Positions 17,285 through 27,239 of a DNA stretch of 64,000 bases are shown here, piece by piece. The position numbers were made by a program, and so were the translations under genes. Origin of the DNA: Chryseobacterium gleum (GTDB lineage Bacteria > Bacteroidota > Bacteroidia > Flavobacteriales_D > Crocinitomicaceae); contig CAMDAH010000001.1 in the NCBI GenBank assembly GCA_945888625.1, positions 1 through 64,000 on the forward strand, given 5' to 3'. How positions within the stretch are numbered: position 1 is the first letter of the stretch; each line of letters opens with the position of its first letter. The notes beneath the pieces are model-generated. The model was not told where the DNA came from and made no database searches. It saw only the letters and a program-made list of their open reading frames with translations.

Positions 17285-18535
17285 ATGGAACTCAAACGCG
17301 TAGTCATTACTGGGCTCGGAGCCTTAACGCCCATTGGAAACGATGTAAATTCGTTTTGGTCATCCTTAATAGCCGGCAAAAGTGGCGCAGCAATGATTAA
17401 GCAATTTGATGCTTCCTTGTTCAAAACTCAATTCGCCTGTGAACTAAAGGACTTTAACATCGAAAACCACCTTGACCGTAAAGAGGCGCGAAAAATGGAT
17501 CAGTTCTCACAGTATGCCGTAGTTGCTTCAACAGAAGCAATAGAAGACGCGGGGATATTAGCCAGCAATCCAAATCTTGACCGTATTGGTGTGGTTTGGG
17601 GCTCTGGTGTAGGCGGGCTAAAAACATTTCAGGAAGAAGCAAAAGGTTTTTTTGAAGGGGATGGTACGCCTCGTTTTAATCCTTATTTTATTCCTAAAAT
17701 GATTGCCGACATCGCTTCGGGACACATTTCCATTAAATATGGCTTTCGCGGCCCAAACTATGTAACTGTTTCTGCCTGCGCATCAGCAACAAATGCAATT
17801 ATTGATGCCTTCAACCTCATCCGACTTGGAAAAGCAGATGCCATAATAACAGGTGGGTCTGAGGCAGCCGTTAATCAGATGGGAATGGGAGGATTTAATG
17901 CGTTAAAAGCGCTTTCCACGCGAAATGATTCTCCTGAAACGGCTTCAAGGCCTTTTGACTTAGATAGAGATGGGTTTGTTCTAGGTGAAGGTGCAGGAGC
18001 ACTGATACTTGAGGAACTAAATCATGCCATTAAACGTGGCGCAAAAATTTATGCTGAAGTTGCTGGCGGAGGAATGTCTGGAGATGCTTACCATTTAACG
18101 GCTCCACATCCAGAAGGAATCGGCGCTAAAAACACAATGAAAGCAGCTTTAGAAGATGCTGAAATGAACCCGTCAGAAGTGGACTACGTGAACGTACACG
18201 GAACATCAACTCCATTAGGAGACATCGCTGAAGTAAAAGCAATTGAATCCATTTTTGGAGAACATGCTTACAAGTTAAACATAAGCTCAACCAAATCTAT
18301 GACCGGACACTTACTTGGCGCGGCAGGGGCAATTGAGGCTATTGCTTGTGTACTTAGCGTAAAACATGACCTAGTTCCTCCAACGATTAATCACTTCACC
18401 GATGATCCCGAGTTAAACCCGAAGCTTAACTTTACCTTTGATAAGGCAGAAGCTAGAACTATCAACGTTGCTATGTCAAACACTTTCGGATTTGGTGGAC
18501 ATAATACCAGTGTTATAGTTAAAAAATTCCAATAA
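17285..18535 (+). CDS. fabF: 3-oxoacyl-[acyl-carrier-protein] synthase II
   Basis: Elongating condensing enzyme of fatty acid synthesis, using malonyl-ACP. It has 416 residues, full length. The thiolase-fold Cys-His-His triad is visible: Cys in VSACASATNAI, His in NVHGTSTPLGD and His in STKSMTGHLLGAAGA. GFGGHNTSV closes the C-terminus. rnc starts three bases after its stop. Confidence 0.98.
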   Translation: MELKRVVITGLGALTPIGNDVNSFWSSLIAGKSGAAMIKQFDASLFKTQFACELKDFNIENHLDRKEARKMDQFSQYAVVASTEAIEDAGILASNPNLDRIGVVWGSGVGGLKTFQEEAKGFFEGDGTPRFNPYFIPKMIADIASGHISIKYGFRGPNYVTVSACASATNAIIDAFNLIRLGKADAIITGGSEAAVNQMGMGGFNALKALSTRNDSPETASRPFDLDRDGFVLGEGAGALILEELNHAIKRGAKIYAEVAGGGMSGDAYHLTAPHPEGIGAKNTMKAALEDAEMNPSEVDYVNVHGTSTPLGDIAEVKAIESIFGEHAYKLNISSTKSMTGHLLGAAGAIEAIACVLSVKHDLVPPTINHFTDDPELNPKLNFTFDKAEARTINVAMSNTFGFGGHNTSVIVKKFQ

Positions 18536-18538
18536 ACA

Positions 18539-19264
18539 TTGGGTGTTTTAAAATCCTTTTTTTTAAAGAAAAAAACACCCGAAGACATAGGTCTAATTCG
18601 TTTTGTTATTCAATCGTTCGGATACCGGCCAAAAAACCTCACTTTATTTAGGAAAGCGTTAACACACAAATCGATCGTTAGTAATAACGACGAGGAAAAT
18701 TCTAATGAGAGACTTGAGTTTTTGGGAGACGCGATACTAGATGCTGTCATTGCAGAATACCTCTATGAAAAATATCCTGGAGAGGACGAAGGATATTTGA
18801 CTACTTTAAAATCAAAAATTGTTAATCGGAAAACGCTATCGGATATTGGTGAAAAAATGGGTGTTCGTAACTACCTAAATTATAGTTCTGCTAGAAGCAT
18901 AAATCTTCTCGCAATTGAAGGGAATGCGTTAGAGGCGCTTGTGGGGGCGGTTTACCTTGATGCAGGATATAAACAAGTACGGGAAAGTGTGAGTAACTAT
19001 GTACTTAGAAAATTCGTGGACATTAACAAATTACTTGAAGAGGAGCTCGACTTTAAATCGCGTTTAATAATCTGGTGTCAAAAAAAACGCTTGCCTTTGG
19101 CTTTTTCTCTGATTTCGGAAACGAAAGACAAAGGCGTAAATAAATATACCGTTGAAGCGAGAATAAATAATGCCGCATACGGCAAAGGTGTTGGCGGAAA
19201 CAAAAAGGAGGCCGAACAAAATGCAGCAAAAGAAACCTTTAATTTATTAACGGAAATCGATTAA
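18539..19264 (+). CDS. rnc: Ribonuclease III
   Basis: Double-strand-specific endonuclease processing rRNA precursors and other duplex RNA. It has 241 residues. The catalytic signature NERLEFLGDAILDAVIAEYL is seen at about 55-75 and a second acidic site at LEALVGAVYLDAG. A C-terminal double-stranded-RNA-binding domain spans about 165-238 (YTVEARINN, GKGVGGNKKEAEQNAAKETF). The best start is a TTG at 18539, three bases after fabF; no ATG gives a full family-like N-terminus. Probably co-transcribed with acpP-fabF. Confidence 0.95.
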   Translation: MGVLKSFFLKKKTPEDIGLIRFVIQSFGYRPKNLTLFRKALTHKSIVSNNDEENSNERLEFLGDAILDAVIAEYLYEKYPGEDEGYLTTLKSKIVNRKTLSDIGEKMGVRNYLNYSSARSINLLAIEGNALEALVGAVYLDAGYKQVRESVSNYVLRKFVDINKLLEEELDFKSRLIIWCQKKRLPLAFSLISETKDKGVNKYTVEARINNAAYGKGVGGNKKEAEQNAAKETFNLLTEID

Positions 19265-19267
19265 TAC

Positions 19268-19298
19268 TTTATTTAGTTAAAAATAATTGTTTTCTTTG
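19268..19298 (+). promoter_or_regulatory. Promoter of the small membrane protein gene (TTTA-N19-TTTCTTTG)
   Basis: TTTA at 19268-19271, 19 bases, then TTTCTTTG at 19291-19298. It has the same non-canonical TT in the -7 box as acpP, and the expected start site lies about 15 bases before the ATG. Confidence 0.45.
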
Positions 19299-19317
19299 CA
19301 TTGTTAAATTTTCAGGT

Positions 19318-19548
19318 ATGACCTACACAGACTTTATTTATTCTATCGGTGACTTATTTAAATGGGCATTTGGCTTTTTTGAGTTCGTACAAAACTATTT
19401 TAACAATGTGCTTTTATTGTTGGGTTTTGTTGGATTCGCTTTTTGGATGAATACACAGCGAAAGTTTAATTCCAAATCAAATGTGCCTGTTGAATCAAGT
19501 GAAAATACGGGTTGGTATAAAAAAGGCGAGGAAAATCAAATTAAATAA
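19318..19548 (+). CDS. Small single-span membrane protein
   Basis: A 76-residue protein with an aromatic N-terminal half, one clear membrane segment (about 28-46, VLLLLGFVGFAFWM) and a polar C-terminal tail with NTGWYKKGEEN. It has its own promoter-like sequence and follows rnc by 53 bases. Small proteins of this type occur near rnc or pyruvate genes in flavobacteria and may belong to a DUF6341-like family, but I am not certain of that assignment. No function can be given. Confidence 0.7.
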   Translation: MTYTDFIYSIGDLFKWAFGFFEFVQNYFNNVLLLLGFVGFAFWMNTQRKFNSKSNVPVESSENTGWYKKGEENQIK

Positions 19549-19569
19549 GTATTTGTTTAATTTCACTTC

Positions 19570-20313
19570 TTAAATAATGGAGGCCTTTAAATACTCTCTA
19601 TTCATTCTCGCAATATTTTCTAAAGAAATTCCTTTTGGGCATTCCACTTCACAAGCGCCAGTATTAGTGCAATTTCCAAAACCTTCTGCGTCCATTTGAT
19701 TCACCATGTTCATTACTCGTTCTTTTGCCTCGACCTTTCCTTGAGGTAATAATGAAAACTGAGAAACTTTTGCAGCGACAAACAACATCGCAGACGAATT
19801 CTTACACGTTGCTACGCAAGCACCACAACCGATACAAGTGGCCGCATCAAAAGCTCTATCGGCATCGTGTTTTGGAATAGGTATCGTGTTGGCATCTATT
19901 GTATTGCCAGAAGTATTAACAGAAATAAAACCCCCTGACTGCTGAATTCTATCAAAAGCAGTACGATCAACAACTAAATCTTTAATAACAGGGAAGGCTT
20001 TCGCGCGAAACGGCTCTATGTAAATCGTGTCGCCGTCTTTGAATTTCCGCATGTGTAATTGACATGTAGTAACCAATCGGTCCGGGCCATGGGCCTCTCC
20101 GTTAATGAAAAGTGAACACATTCCACAAATTCCTTCACGACAATCATGGTCAAAAGCAACCGTGTCTTCTCCTTTAACGAGCAATTCATCATTTAAAATA
20201 TCTAACATCTCCAGGAAAGACATGTCTGGTTCAATATTATCAACAGTATAATCTACCATTTTTCCTTTTGAACTCGCGTTATTTTGTCTCCAAATTTTAA
20301 GGGCTAATTTCAT
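19570..20313 (-). CDS. sdhB: Succinate dehydrogenase/fumarate reductase iron-sulfur subunit
   Basis: Electron-transfer subunit of complex II, 247 residues. The [2Fe-2S] ligands are in [12 protein letters not shown] plus a later Cys in VTTCQLHM. The [4Fe-4S] and [3Fe-4S] ligands are in [15 protein letters not shown] and [15 protein letters not shown]. It lies 25 bases downstream of sdhA and closes the sdhCAB operon. It converges on the small membrane protein gene with a 21-base gap. Confidence 0.98.
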   Translation of the reverse strand: MKLALKIWRQNNASSKGKMVDYTVDNIEPDMSFLEMLDILNDELLVKGEDTVAFDHDCREGICGMCSLFINGEAHGPDRLVTTCQLHMRKFKDGDTIYIEPFRAKAFPVIKDLVVDRTAFDRIQQSGGFISVNTSGNTIDANTIPIPKHDADRAFDAATCIGCGACVATCKNSSAMLFVAAKVSQFSLLPQGKVEAKERVMNMVNQMDAEGFGNCTNTGACEVECPKGISLENIARMNREYLKASII

Positions 20314-20338
20314 CTTTTCTTGCTGCTATACGTTAATG

Positions 20339-22339
20339 CTATTTATAACTTCGTTGAACTAATTTCACATTGTCAAATTCCAACTGCTCCATGTGAAGAA
20401 CGGCGTCATTTGGATTTCCTTTATATTCCCAAGCAGCAACGTAAGCAAAATTTTCATCATCTCGCTGTGCCTCGCCCTCGGGAGTCTGATATTCTTCTCT
20501 AAAATGCCCACCGCAAGATTCGTTTCGATGAAGTGCGTCTTTAGCAAACAACTCTCCCAATTCCAAAAAATCGGCCACCCTCATTGCTTTTGCTAATTCC
20601 GGATTGAAGTTGTCTGCAGTGCCTGGTATTTTAACTTCTTTATAAAACGCCTCCCTAATTTGCGCAATTTCTGCCTGAGCTTCCTTTAGGCCTTTTTCAT
20701 TTCTTGACATCCCAACCTTGTCCCACATAATTTTACCTAGCCGTTTATGAAAGTAATCTGCCGGCTTCGTTCCGCCGTTATTCATAAGGCGATTAATTTG
20801 TTCTGTCACATTCATTTCTGCTTGTTCAAATTCAACGGTATCCGTTGAAATACTTCCCATTTTAATGTCTGGTGATAAATAGTCTCCTATGGTATAAGGC
20901 AATACAAAATAGCCATCTGCCAAACCTTGCATTAATGCCGATGCGCCGAGTCGATTTGCGCCGTGATCAGAAAAATTTGACTCGCCTATGGAAAAGCAGC
21001 CGGGGATGGTTGTCTGAAGATTGTAGTCGACCCATGTTCCTCCCATCGTATAATGAACCGCAGGATATATCATCATTGGTGTAACATACGGATTCTCATC
21101 TACTATTTTTTCATACATCTGAAATAGATTTCCGTATTTATTCGCAACTATTTCTGTACCTAATTTCATTACTAAAGCATGGTCAGCTTCATCTAGGTGC
21201 TTTAATCTCGCCTGATCAATTCCATAACGCTCAATTGCCGCAGCAAAATCCAAGTACACAGCCTCTCCAGTTTTATTTACACCAAAGCCTGCATCACATC
21301 GTTCCTTAGCGGCTCGAGAAGCAATATCACGAGGAACTAAATTACCAAAAGCAGGATAACGACGTTCTAAATAATAATCCCTGTCTTCTTCAGAAAGGGC
21401 TGTTGGCTTCAACTTCCCTTCACGAATTGCTTTAGCATCTTCCAGTTTGGCGGGCACCCAAATTCTTCCGTCGTTTCTCAACGATTCCGACATTAGGGTA
21501 AGCTTTGCTTGGTGATCGCCTGAAACAGGAATACACGTTGGGTGAATTTGTGTGTAACAAGGATTCGCAAAAAACGCCCCTCTTTTATGGATTTTCCAGG
21601 CTGCAGTTACATTGCTTCCCATTGCATTAGTTGAAAGAAAGAAAACATTTCCATAACCACCCGAAGCAATAACCACTGCATGGGCAGAATGCCTTTCTAA
21701 TTTTCCAGTAATAAGATTTCTAGCGATTATGCCTCGAGCCTTTCCGCCTACAATAACTAAGTCTAACATTTCATGTCGACTATACATCTTAATCTTACCC
21801 CTCCCTATCTGCCTATTCATGGCAGAATAAGCGCCTAATAATAATTGTTGGCCCGTTTGTCCCTTAGCATAAAACGTTCGCGAAACGAGGGTTCCACCGA
21901 AAGAACGATTGTCTAGTAGTCCTGAGTATTCTCTTGCGAAAGGAACACCTTGTGCGACGCATTGATCTATGATGTTGGTTGAAACTTCCGCTAAACGGTG
22001 AACGTTTGCCTCTCTTGATCGGTAATCACCTCCTTTAACGGTGTCGTAAAATAAACGAAACGTAGAGTCGCCATCACCTTGGTAATTTTTTGCTGCATTA
22101 ATTCCCCCTTGTGCAGCGATTGAATGGGCACGTCTTGGAGAATCCTGGAAACAAAAGGTTTTAACGTTGTAACCCAATTCAGCAAGCGTTGCTGCAGCAG
22201 AACTACCCGCCAAACCAGTACCAACAATTATGATGTCGAGGTTTCGTTTATTTGATGGATTAACTAAATTAATGTGGTTTTTATATTGTGTCCACTTATC
22301 AGCTATATTACCCGATGGGATTTTAGAATCTAAAGCCAT
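20339..22339 (-). CDS. sdhA: Succinate dehydrogenase/fumarate reductase flavoprotein subunit
   Basis: Catalytic FAD subunit of complex II, 666 residues. The dinucleotide-binding motif [20 protein letters not shown] is at about 35-55. The covalent-FAD region is [18 protein letters not shown], with the flavinylated His. HPTCIP and the long C-terminal helical domain follow. The length and lineage match the Bacteroidota/B-type complex II, paired with a single cytochrome b subunit. It starts six bases after sdhC. Confidence 0.98.
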   Translation of the reverse strand: MALDSKIPSGNIADKWTQYKNHINLVNPSNKRNLDIIIVGTGLAGSSAAATLAELGYNVKTFCFQDSPRRAHSIAAQGGINAAKNYQGDGDSTFRLFYDTVKGGDYRSREANVHRLAEVSTNIIDQCVAQGVPFAREYSGLLDNRSFGGTLVSRTFYAKGQTGQQLLLGAYSAMNRQIGRGKIKMYSRHEMLDLVIVGGKARGIIARNLITGKLERHSAHAVVIASGGYGNVFFLSTNAMGSNVTAAWKIHKRGAFFANPCYTQIHPTCIPVSGDHQAKLTLMSESLRNDGRIWVPAKLEDAKAIREGKLKPTALSEEDRDYYLERRYPAFGNLVPRDIASRAAKERCDAGFGVNKTGEAVYLDFAAAIERYGIDQARLKHLDEADHALVMKLGTEIVANKYGNLFQMYEKIVDENPYVTPMMIYPAVHYTMGGTWVDYNLQTTIPGCFSIGESNFSDHGANRLGASALMQGLADGYFVLPYTIGDYLSPDIKMGSISTDTVEFEQAEMNVTEQINRLMNNGGTKPADYFHKRLGKIMWDKVGMSRNEKGLKEAQAEIAQIREAFYKEVKIPGTADNFNPELAKAMRVADFLELGELFAKDALHRNESCGGHFREEYQTPEGEAQRDDENFAYVAAWEYKGNPNDAVLHMEQLEFDNVKLVQRSYK

Positions 22340-22345
22340 TATTAA

Positions 22346-23011
22346 TTAATGATTAAAGTGATGAAAAAGAGCAACAAAAATAAATCCAAATGGTACAACT
22401 ATCGCAAAGGAATAACCCATTTTGTGTATGGTTTTTGAATATTTATTATTTATTCCAACTGATTGGAATGAGGAGTTAAATCCGTGCCACAAATGGAGAA
22501 AAAGAAAGAAAAATGAAACGCAATAAAGTGCTGTTCTTGCAGGGCTTTCGAATTTTTTCGCTAACTCATGAAAATAGCGGTTGGGATCTAATGGTTTGAT
22601 TTGAACGTACTTATAGTCTAACTCTGGAAGCCAAAAATCGTAAAAGTGAAGCCCTAAAAATGATAATACTACAACGCCGGAAATAATCATGTTTCGCGAA
22701 GGCCATGATGCGTTGGATGCCCCATTGTATTTGGCATAAGCTATTGGTCTTGATTTTCTGTTTTTTATATCCAAAACGAACCCCATGATAAAATGAAACA
22801 TTACGCCAACGATTAAGATTGGCTGCATAACAAATTGAATAACTGGGTTATTTCCCATAAAATGAGATAACCAATTAAACAAGTCTTTACTAAAAACGGA
22901 AGTTATATTTAAAGAAACATGTATGGTTAAAAAACTAACTAAAAACAAACCAGAAAGTGCCATGGCTACTTTTTTTGCTATTGAGGAATTTAACGTTTTT
23001 GGTAAGCTCAT
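22346..23011 (-). CDS. sdhC: Succinate dehydrogenase cytochrome b subunit (b558 type)
   Basis: A 221-residue five-span membrane anchor that binds di-heme b and menaquinone and holds SdhAB on the membrane. It begins with a short polar N-terminus, then KKVAMALSGLFLVSFLTIHVSLN containing a likely heme-ligating His. Further His residues lie in the second to fourth spans (FHFIMGF, LGLHFYDFW, LHLWHGFNSSF). It is the first gene of the operon, with a TAATTTTG promoter about 20 bases upstream. Confidence 0.93.
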   Translation of the reverse strand: MSLPKTLNSSIAKKVAMALSGLFLVSFLTIHVSLNITSVFSKDLFNWLSHFMGNNPVIQFVMQPILIVGVMFHFIMGFVLDIKNRKSRPIAYAKYNGASNASWPSRNMIISGVVVLSFLGLHFYDFWLPELDYKYVQIKPLDPNRYFHELAKKFESPARTALYCVSFFFLFLHLWHGFNSSFQSVGINNKYSKTIHKMGYSFAIVVPFGFIFVALFHHFNH

Positions 23012-23031
23012 AAATTTTTATTTTATCACTG

Positions 23032-23039
23032 CAAAATTA
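23032..23039 (-). promoter_or_regulatory. -7 element of sdhCAB (TAATTTTG)
   Basis: TAATTTTG on the minus strand fits TAnnTTTG, giving a leader of about 15 bases. It lies between ldcA's stop and sdhC's start, so sdhCAB is transcribed separately from ispD-ldcA. Confidence 0.5.
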
Positions 23040-23082
23040 CTCGTTTTAACAATCACAATCGGGTTTTTGTTCTTATTTAGAA

Positions 23083-23982
23083 TTAGTTCAAATAGCTCAA
23101 AGAACAATTCGCTTTATTTACAGTAAGCTTTACTTCTCTGCCTATAATAAGTGCTTGGTTATCCTCTATGTGGCCCACTGGAAAACTAAACAACACAGGG
23201 TAGTTTAAGAACTGAACTTGCTCAAGCACCATTTCCTCGATCGTTTTGCCAAGAGGTGGAGTAGTATCTTCAAGCGCAGTGAAAGCACCAATTATAACTC
23301 CTTTTAACTTTTGAAACACCCCTGCTTTTGACAAAGCAAAAAGCATTCTTTCAATTTGATAATAATGTTCTCCTACATCTTCTAAAAAAAGTACGGCGTC
23401 TTCAAAAACATACTGATCATTTGTCCCCAACATACTGTAAACAATGCTAAGGTTGCCACCAATTAATTTACCCGTCGAAATGCCCATTTTATTTGCAGAA
23501 TGAGCTAGAATGCTAAAAGTCAATAAAGACCCTGTTAAGCTCGATAAAAGCGTGCTTAATGCTTCTTGCGTGTTCTTTTCGAAATTAATGGGCATGGAGC
23601 CGTGTATACTTTGGATACCAAGTTTACTAAGGTGATGGTGAAAGACCGTGATGTCGCTAAAACCAACAAGCCATTTAGGCTCAAGCAGCATGTTCGCCCA
23701 ATTTAATTGCTCAACAATTCGGACGCAACCATAACCACCTCTTGCGCATACGATGGCCCTTACATCTGGGTGGTCTATGCCAACTTGCATGTCTTTTCGG
23801 CGTTCGTCATCCGTTCCTGAAAAATAATTAAATTGTCCCAGACAATGCTTGCTAACAAGTACTTCAAATCCATTTTTTTTAAAAAAACTAATGGCATAAT
23901 CTATTTCTTTAACATCCATTAATTTGGCTGGCGAGGTAATGTATATTAAATCGCCTTGTTTAAGTGGAGGGGGCTGAATCAT
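23083..23982 (-). CDS. ldcA: LD-carboxypeptidase (S66 family)
   Basis: Cytoplasmic serine peptidase that removes D-Ala from muropeptide tetrapeptides during murein recycling. It has 299 residues. Visible: SPAKLMD near the N-terminus, ARGGYGCVRI, the nucleophile Ser in VGFSDITVF, a Glu in FLEDVGEHYYQIERM and the His in FPVGHIEDN, forming the Ser-Glu-His triad. No signal peptide is seen. Its ATG overlaps the ispD stop by four bases (ATGA). Confidence 0.92.
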   Translation of the reverse strand: MIQPPPLKQGDLIYITSPAKLMDVKEIDYAISFFKKNGFEVLVSKHCLGQFNYFSGTDDERRKDMQVGIDHPDVRAIVCARGGYGCVRIVEQLNWANMLLEPKWLVGFSDITVFHHHLSKLGIQSIHGSMPINFEKNTQEALSTLLSSLTGSLLTFSILAHSANKMGISTGKLIGGNLSIVYSMLGTNDQYVFEDAVLFLEDVGEHYYQIERMLFALSKAGVFQKLKGVIIGAFTALEDTTPPLGKTIEEMVLEQVQFLNYPVLFSFPVGHIEDNQALIIGREVKLTVNKANCSLSYLN

Positions 23983-24647
23983 AAGCGATTTATCATAAAC
24001 TGTGCGAACAACAAATCGCTCGGAGTGGTTATTTTAATATTTTCCTCATTGCTTTCAACCAAATGGATAGACTCCCCCACTTGCTCAACAAGTGTAGCAT
24101 CGTCGGTTATGTTTAATGCGTAGACTTGCTGATAGGCCAAGTACAAAACCTCAGCATGAAAACATTGCGGCGTATGTACTATCCTAAAGTTTATACGATT
24201 TGAAGCTTTGCTCTCTTTATCGTTTACAATTCTTATCGAATCTTTTACCGATAAGACAGGAATGACAGCTTTGAAATTTGTTAACCCTGCAAAACAACGA
24301 CTTATGGTTTCTTTGGAAACGAAAGGTCTTACGCCATCATGAATAGCGATCTGATCCCCATTTGCATAACTAAGTGCATTGCGAATTGAATGAAACCGCT
24401 CTTCTCCTCCGGCAACAGTTTGGTGTGGCACCTCAAATTTTATTTCTTTTACTTTTGATTCCCAAAATGTAATCCAATCTTTTGGTAAAGTAATAATTAC
24501 CTGTATCGTTTGGTCGAACTCATAAAAAACTTTTATGGAATGAGCCAAAATCGGCAAGTCACCCAACATTAGAAACTGCTTTGGAATATCGTTTGCTAAG
24601 CGCTTACCAATGCCGCCAGCGGTGATAATAACGGTACGTTTTAACAT
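23979..24647 (-). CDS. ispD: 2-C-methyl-D-erythritol 4-phosphate cytidylyltransferase
   Basis: Third step of the MEP isoprenoid pathway: MEP + CTP to CDP-ME. It has 222 residues. The CTP-binding loop ITAGGIGKRLANDIPKQFL, the core IHDGVRPFVSKETI and the motif ITDDATLVEQVGESIHLVE are all present. The ATG at 24647 lies three bases after a TATTTTTG promoter, so the mRNA appears leaderless. It feeds the carotenoid and undecaprenyl branches encoded elsewhere in this window. Confidence 0.95.
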   Translation of the reverse strand: MLKRTVIITAGGIGKRLANDIPKQFLMLGDLPILAHSIKVFYEFDQTIQVIITLPKDWITFWESKVKEIKFEVPHQTVAGGEERFHSIRNALSYANGDQIAIHDGVRPFVSKETISRCFAGLTNFKAVIPVLSVKDSIRIVNDKESKASNRINFRIVHTPQCFHAEVLYLAYQQVYALNITDDATLVEQVGESIHLVESNEENIKITTPSDLLFAQFMINRL

Positions 24648-24650
24648 GCT

Positions 24651-24658
24651 CAAAAATA
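24651..24658 (-). promoter_or_regulatory. -7 element of ispD (TATTTTTG)
   Basis: TATTTTTG on the minus strand, three bases from the ispD ATG, the shortest such distance in the window. Confidence 0.5.
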
Positions 24659-24682
24659 AGTATAAGTCTTGTATTCACAAAC

Positions 24683-24714
24683 TTTACATTTCTAGTTGCG
24701 TTTTTCTACCTTTG
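24683..24714 (+). promoter_or_regulatory. cysS promoter (TTTA-N20-TACCTTTG)
   Basis: TTTA at 24683-24686 is followed after 20 bases by TACCTTTG at 24707-24714; the predicted leader is about 14 bases. It is divergent from the ispD promoter about 50 bases away. Confidence 0.55.
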
Positions 24715-24732
24715 TGTAAATGATCAGTCAAA

Positions 24733-26196
24733 ATGCGTTCAGGAAACCTTTCCATATACAATACATTAACAGGTAAAAAAGAATTGTTTTTACCTATTCA
24801 TGAAGGGCAAGTTGGGCTCTACGTTTGTGGACCAACGGTATACAATTATGTGCACCTAGGGAATTGTCGAACATTCATTTCTTTCGACTTAGCATACCGC
24901 TATTTACTGCACCTTGGATACCAAGTTCGTTATGTAAGAAACATCACGGATGTTGGTCATTTAGAAAGCGACGCTGATGAAGGGGAGGATAAAATCTCCA
25001 TTAAAGCGCGGCTCGAAAAATTGGAGCCGATGGAAATTGTACAACAATACACCATCGATTTTCATCAAGTAATGAATGCCTTCAATGCACTACCGCCAAA
25101 TATTGAGCCCACTGCAACGGGACATCTTATCGAACAAATTGAGTTCACCCATTCGATCCTTAAAAATGGCTTTGCTTATGAATCAAATGGCTCTGTGTAT
25201 TTTGATGTAGAAAAATACAATAAGGTATATCCTTATGGCGAATTGTCTGGAAGAAAAATTGAGGATTTAATTGCTAATTCAAGGCCACTTGACGGCCAAA
25301 ATGAAAAACGAGCCCCTCTTGATTTTGCGCTTTGGAAAAATGCTTCGGCAGGACATATTATGAAGTGGCCATCGCCATGGGGAATTGGTTTTCCCGGATG
25401 GCATTTAGAGTGCTCCGCAATGAGTGGTAAATATTTAGGAGAAACGTTTGATATTCACGGAGGTGGAATGGACCTTAAATTCCCACATCACGAATGCGAA
25501 ATTGCGCAGGGTTGTGCAGCAACTGGTAAAAAACCAGTGAATTATTGGATGCATGCCAATATGCTCACGCTTAACGGAAAAAAAATGAGTAAATCAGCAG
25601 GGAATTCATTGCTGCCAAACGAATTATTTTCAGGAGAAAACGAGTTGCTAAACAAAGGGTTTGATCCCATGGTTGTTCGGTTTTTTATGATGCAAGCACA
25701 TTATCGAAGCACCCTAGACTTTACAAGTGAGGCGCTGAGTGCTGCAGAAAAAGGATTCAAAAAACTTATGGTATCAGTAGAAAACTTAGGGTTGATTGTC
25801 CCTTCCAATAAATCAACTTTAGATGTTTCAACGCTTGTTGATGGTTTTTATGCCGCAATGAATGATGATTTTAATGCGCCCGCTTTGGTCGCTAATTTAT
25901 TTGAGGCCGTTAAACAAATCAATGCCGTCCTTGAAGACAAAGAATCACTAAACACAGAAGATTTAAATCTCCTGAAAAAAGAAATGCATGGGTTTGTTTT
26001 CGACGTTTTGGGATTAAAACCTACAATTGAAAAATTAGGTGATGACCGTTTAGTGGGCGTAATGGACTTAATGATGGATTTACGCTCAAGCGCACGTGAA
26101 AATAAAGACTGGGCAACATCGGATAAAATTAGAGACGGGCTCCTAAATGCTGGCATTCATGTTAAGGATGAAAAAAATGGCGCAAGTTGGAAATAA
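24733..26196 (+). CDS. cysS: Cysteinyl-tRNA synthetase
   Basis: Class I synthetase charging tRNA-Cys, 487 residues. The zinc-binding Cys is in YVCGPTVYN, and the HIGH-type motif is HLGN in VHLGNCRTF. Further zinc ligands are in [10 protein letters not shown] and [10 protein letters not shown]. The KMSKS loop is seen as [10 protein letters not shown]. The C-terminal helical DALR-type region is present. The downstream gamma-carbonic-anhydrase-like gene starts 21 bases later. Confidence 0.98.
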   Translation: MRSGNLSIYNTLTGKKELFLPIHEGQVGLYVCGPTVYNYVHLGNCRTFISFDLAYRYLLHLGYQVRYVRNITDVGHLESDADEGEDKISIKARLEKLEPMEIVQQYTIDFHQVMNAFNALPPNIEPTATGHLIEQIEFTHSILKNGFAYESNGSVYFDVEKYNKVYPYGELSGRKIEDLIANSRPLDGQNEKRAPLDFALWKNASAGHIMKWPSPWGIGFPGWHLECSAMSGKYLGETFDIHGGGMDLKFPHHECEIAQGCAATGKKPVNYWMHANMLTLNGKKMSKSAGNSLLPNELFSGENELLNKGFDPMVVRFFMMQAHYRSTLDFTSEALSAAEKGFKKLMVSVENLGLIVPSNKSTLDVSTLVDGFYAAMNDDFNAPALVANLFEAVKQINAVLEDKESLNTEDLNLLKKEMHGFVFDVLGLKPTIEKLGDDRLVGVMDLMMDLRSSARENKDWATSDKIRDGLLNAGIHVKDEKNGASWK

Positions 26197-26217
26197 CAAT
26201 ATATATTCTTTTAGGCA

Positions 26218-26730
26218 ATGGCATTAATTAAATCTTGTAAAGATTTTTCTCCTCAATTCGGAGAAGATTGTTATTTGGCTGAGAACGCTACCATAATTGG
26301 CGACGTGGTAATGGGACAACAATGCTCTGTTTGGTTCAATGCAGTTATTAGAGGAGATGTGAATTCTATCCGAATCGGAAATAAGGTTAATATTCAAGAT
26401 GGGGCGGTATTGCATTGCACCTATCAAAAAACAACTGTAACAATTGGTAATAACGTTTCAATTGGTCACAATGCACTGGTCCACGGAAGTACGATTGAAG
26501 ATAATGTTTTAATTGGAATGGGGGCAATAATAATGGATAACTGTTACATCGAAACAAACTCGATTGTTGCTGCGGGCGCTGTTTTATTGGAAGGAACACG
26601 CGTCGAATCCTGGTGTATCTATGCGGGCGTTCCTGCAAAAAGAGTTAAAACACTTTCACCCGAATTGTTTAAAGATGAGGTAATGCGAATAGCGGATAAT
26701 TATGTGTTTTACGCTAGTTGGTTTAAATGA
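26218..26730 (+). CDS. Gamma carbonic anhydrase-like hexapeptide-repeat protein
   Basis: A 170-residue left-handed beta-helix protein (IGDVVMGQ, IRIGNKVNIQDGAV, VTIGNNVSIGHNAL repeats). The three zinc-ligand histidines of gamma-class carbonic anhydrases are retained: His66, His84 and His89. The acidic loop carrying the proton-shuttle Glu of the archaeal enzyme Cam is absent, as in YrdA/PaaY-like relatives, so activity is uncertain. It would act as a trimer in the cytoplasm. Probably co-transcribed with cysS. Confidence 0.9.
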   Translation: MALIKSCKDFSPQFGEDCYLAENATIIGDVVMGQQCSVWFNAVIRGDVNSIRIGNKVNIQDGAVLHCTYQKTTVTIGNNVSIGHNALVHGSTIEDNVLIGMGAIIMDNCYIETNSIVAAGAVLLEGTRVESWCIYAGVPAKRVKTLSPELFKDEVMRIADNYVFYASWFK

Positions 26731-26776
26731 TTCTGATTTGCTTTTTTTTTAGTTATTTTGTTTAAAATATAATCCT

Positions 26777-27223
26777 ATGCGACGCACTAACTTATTTTAT
26801 TTATTACTAATCTCTTTATGCTTGTTTTCCTGTAAAAAATATGAAGATGGGGGAGTTAAATCCTTGGCGTTAAATAACATTAGAGGAACCTGGAAATTAG
26901 AAAGCTACTCGAGAAACAACATTGATTTTACGGGTGATTTACTAATCAACAGTTACAAAGAGACATATAACGAAGAGGGTACTTACTCACGAGAATTAAT
27001 TGACACTTTTGACTTAGTTGTAACGTCTAGTGGGGGTTGGGATTTTGAGGGAGAAAGAGCATTATTAAGAATTTATGATGCCGGTCCATTCAATTTAACA
27101 CCTGGCGTTTCAACAGCGACAGCCCCATCTAGTTATGTTATTGAACGATTAACCAAATCAGAATTATGGTATACCTATGAAGACGGCTTGGGAAAACATG
27201 ACTTTAGGCTAATTAAACAATAA
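26777..27223 (+). CDS. Lipocalin-like lipoprotein
   Basis: A 148-residue predicted lipoprotein. The signal is MRRTNLFYLLLISLCLFSC, with the lipidated Cys at 19 followed by KKYEDGG. The mature part begins with a beta-strand pattern IRGTWKLESYSRNNIDFTG, typical of the small lipocalin-like domains common in Bacteroidota lipoproteins (the signature G-x-W near the start of strand 1). The domain is probably a ligand-binding or structural barrel; the ligand is unknown. It precedes pepP by 16 bases. Confidence 0.75.
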   Translation: MRRTNLFYLLLISLCLFSCKKYEDGGVKSLALNNIRGTWKLESYSRNNIDFTGDLLINSYKETYNEEGTYSRELIDTFDLVVTSSGGWDFEGERALLRIYDAGPFNLTPGVSTATAPSSYVIERLTKSELWYTYEDGLGKHDFRLIKQ

Positions 27224-27239
27224 CCTTCGTAAACTAACA

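Noticed and set aside
26091-26101. Second parS-like site (GCACGTGAAAA) inside cysS
   Set aside because: It shares only the CACGTGAAA core; the left arm of the palindrome does not match.
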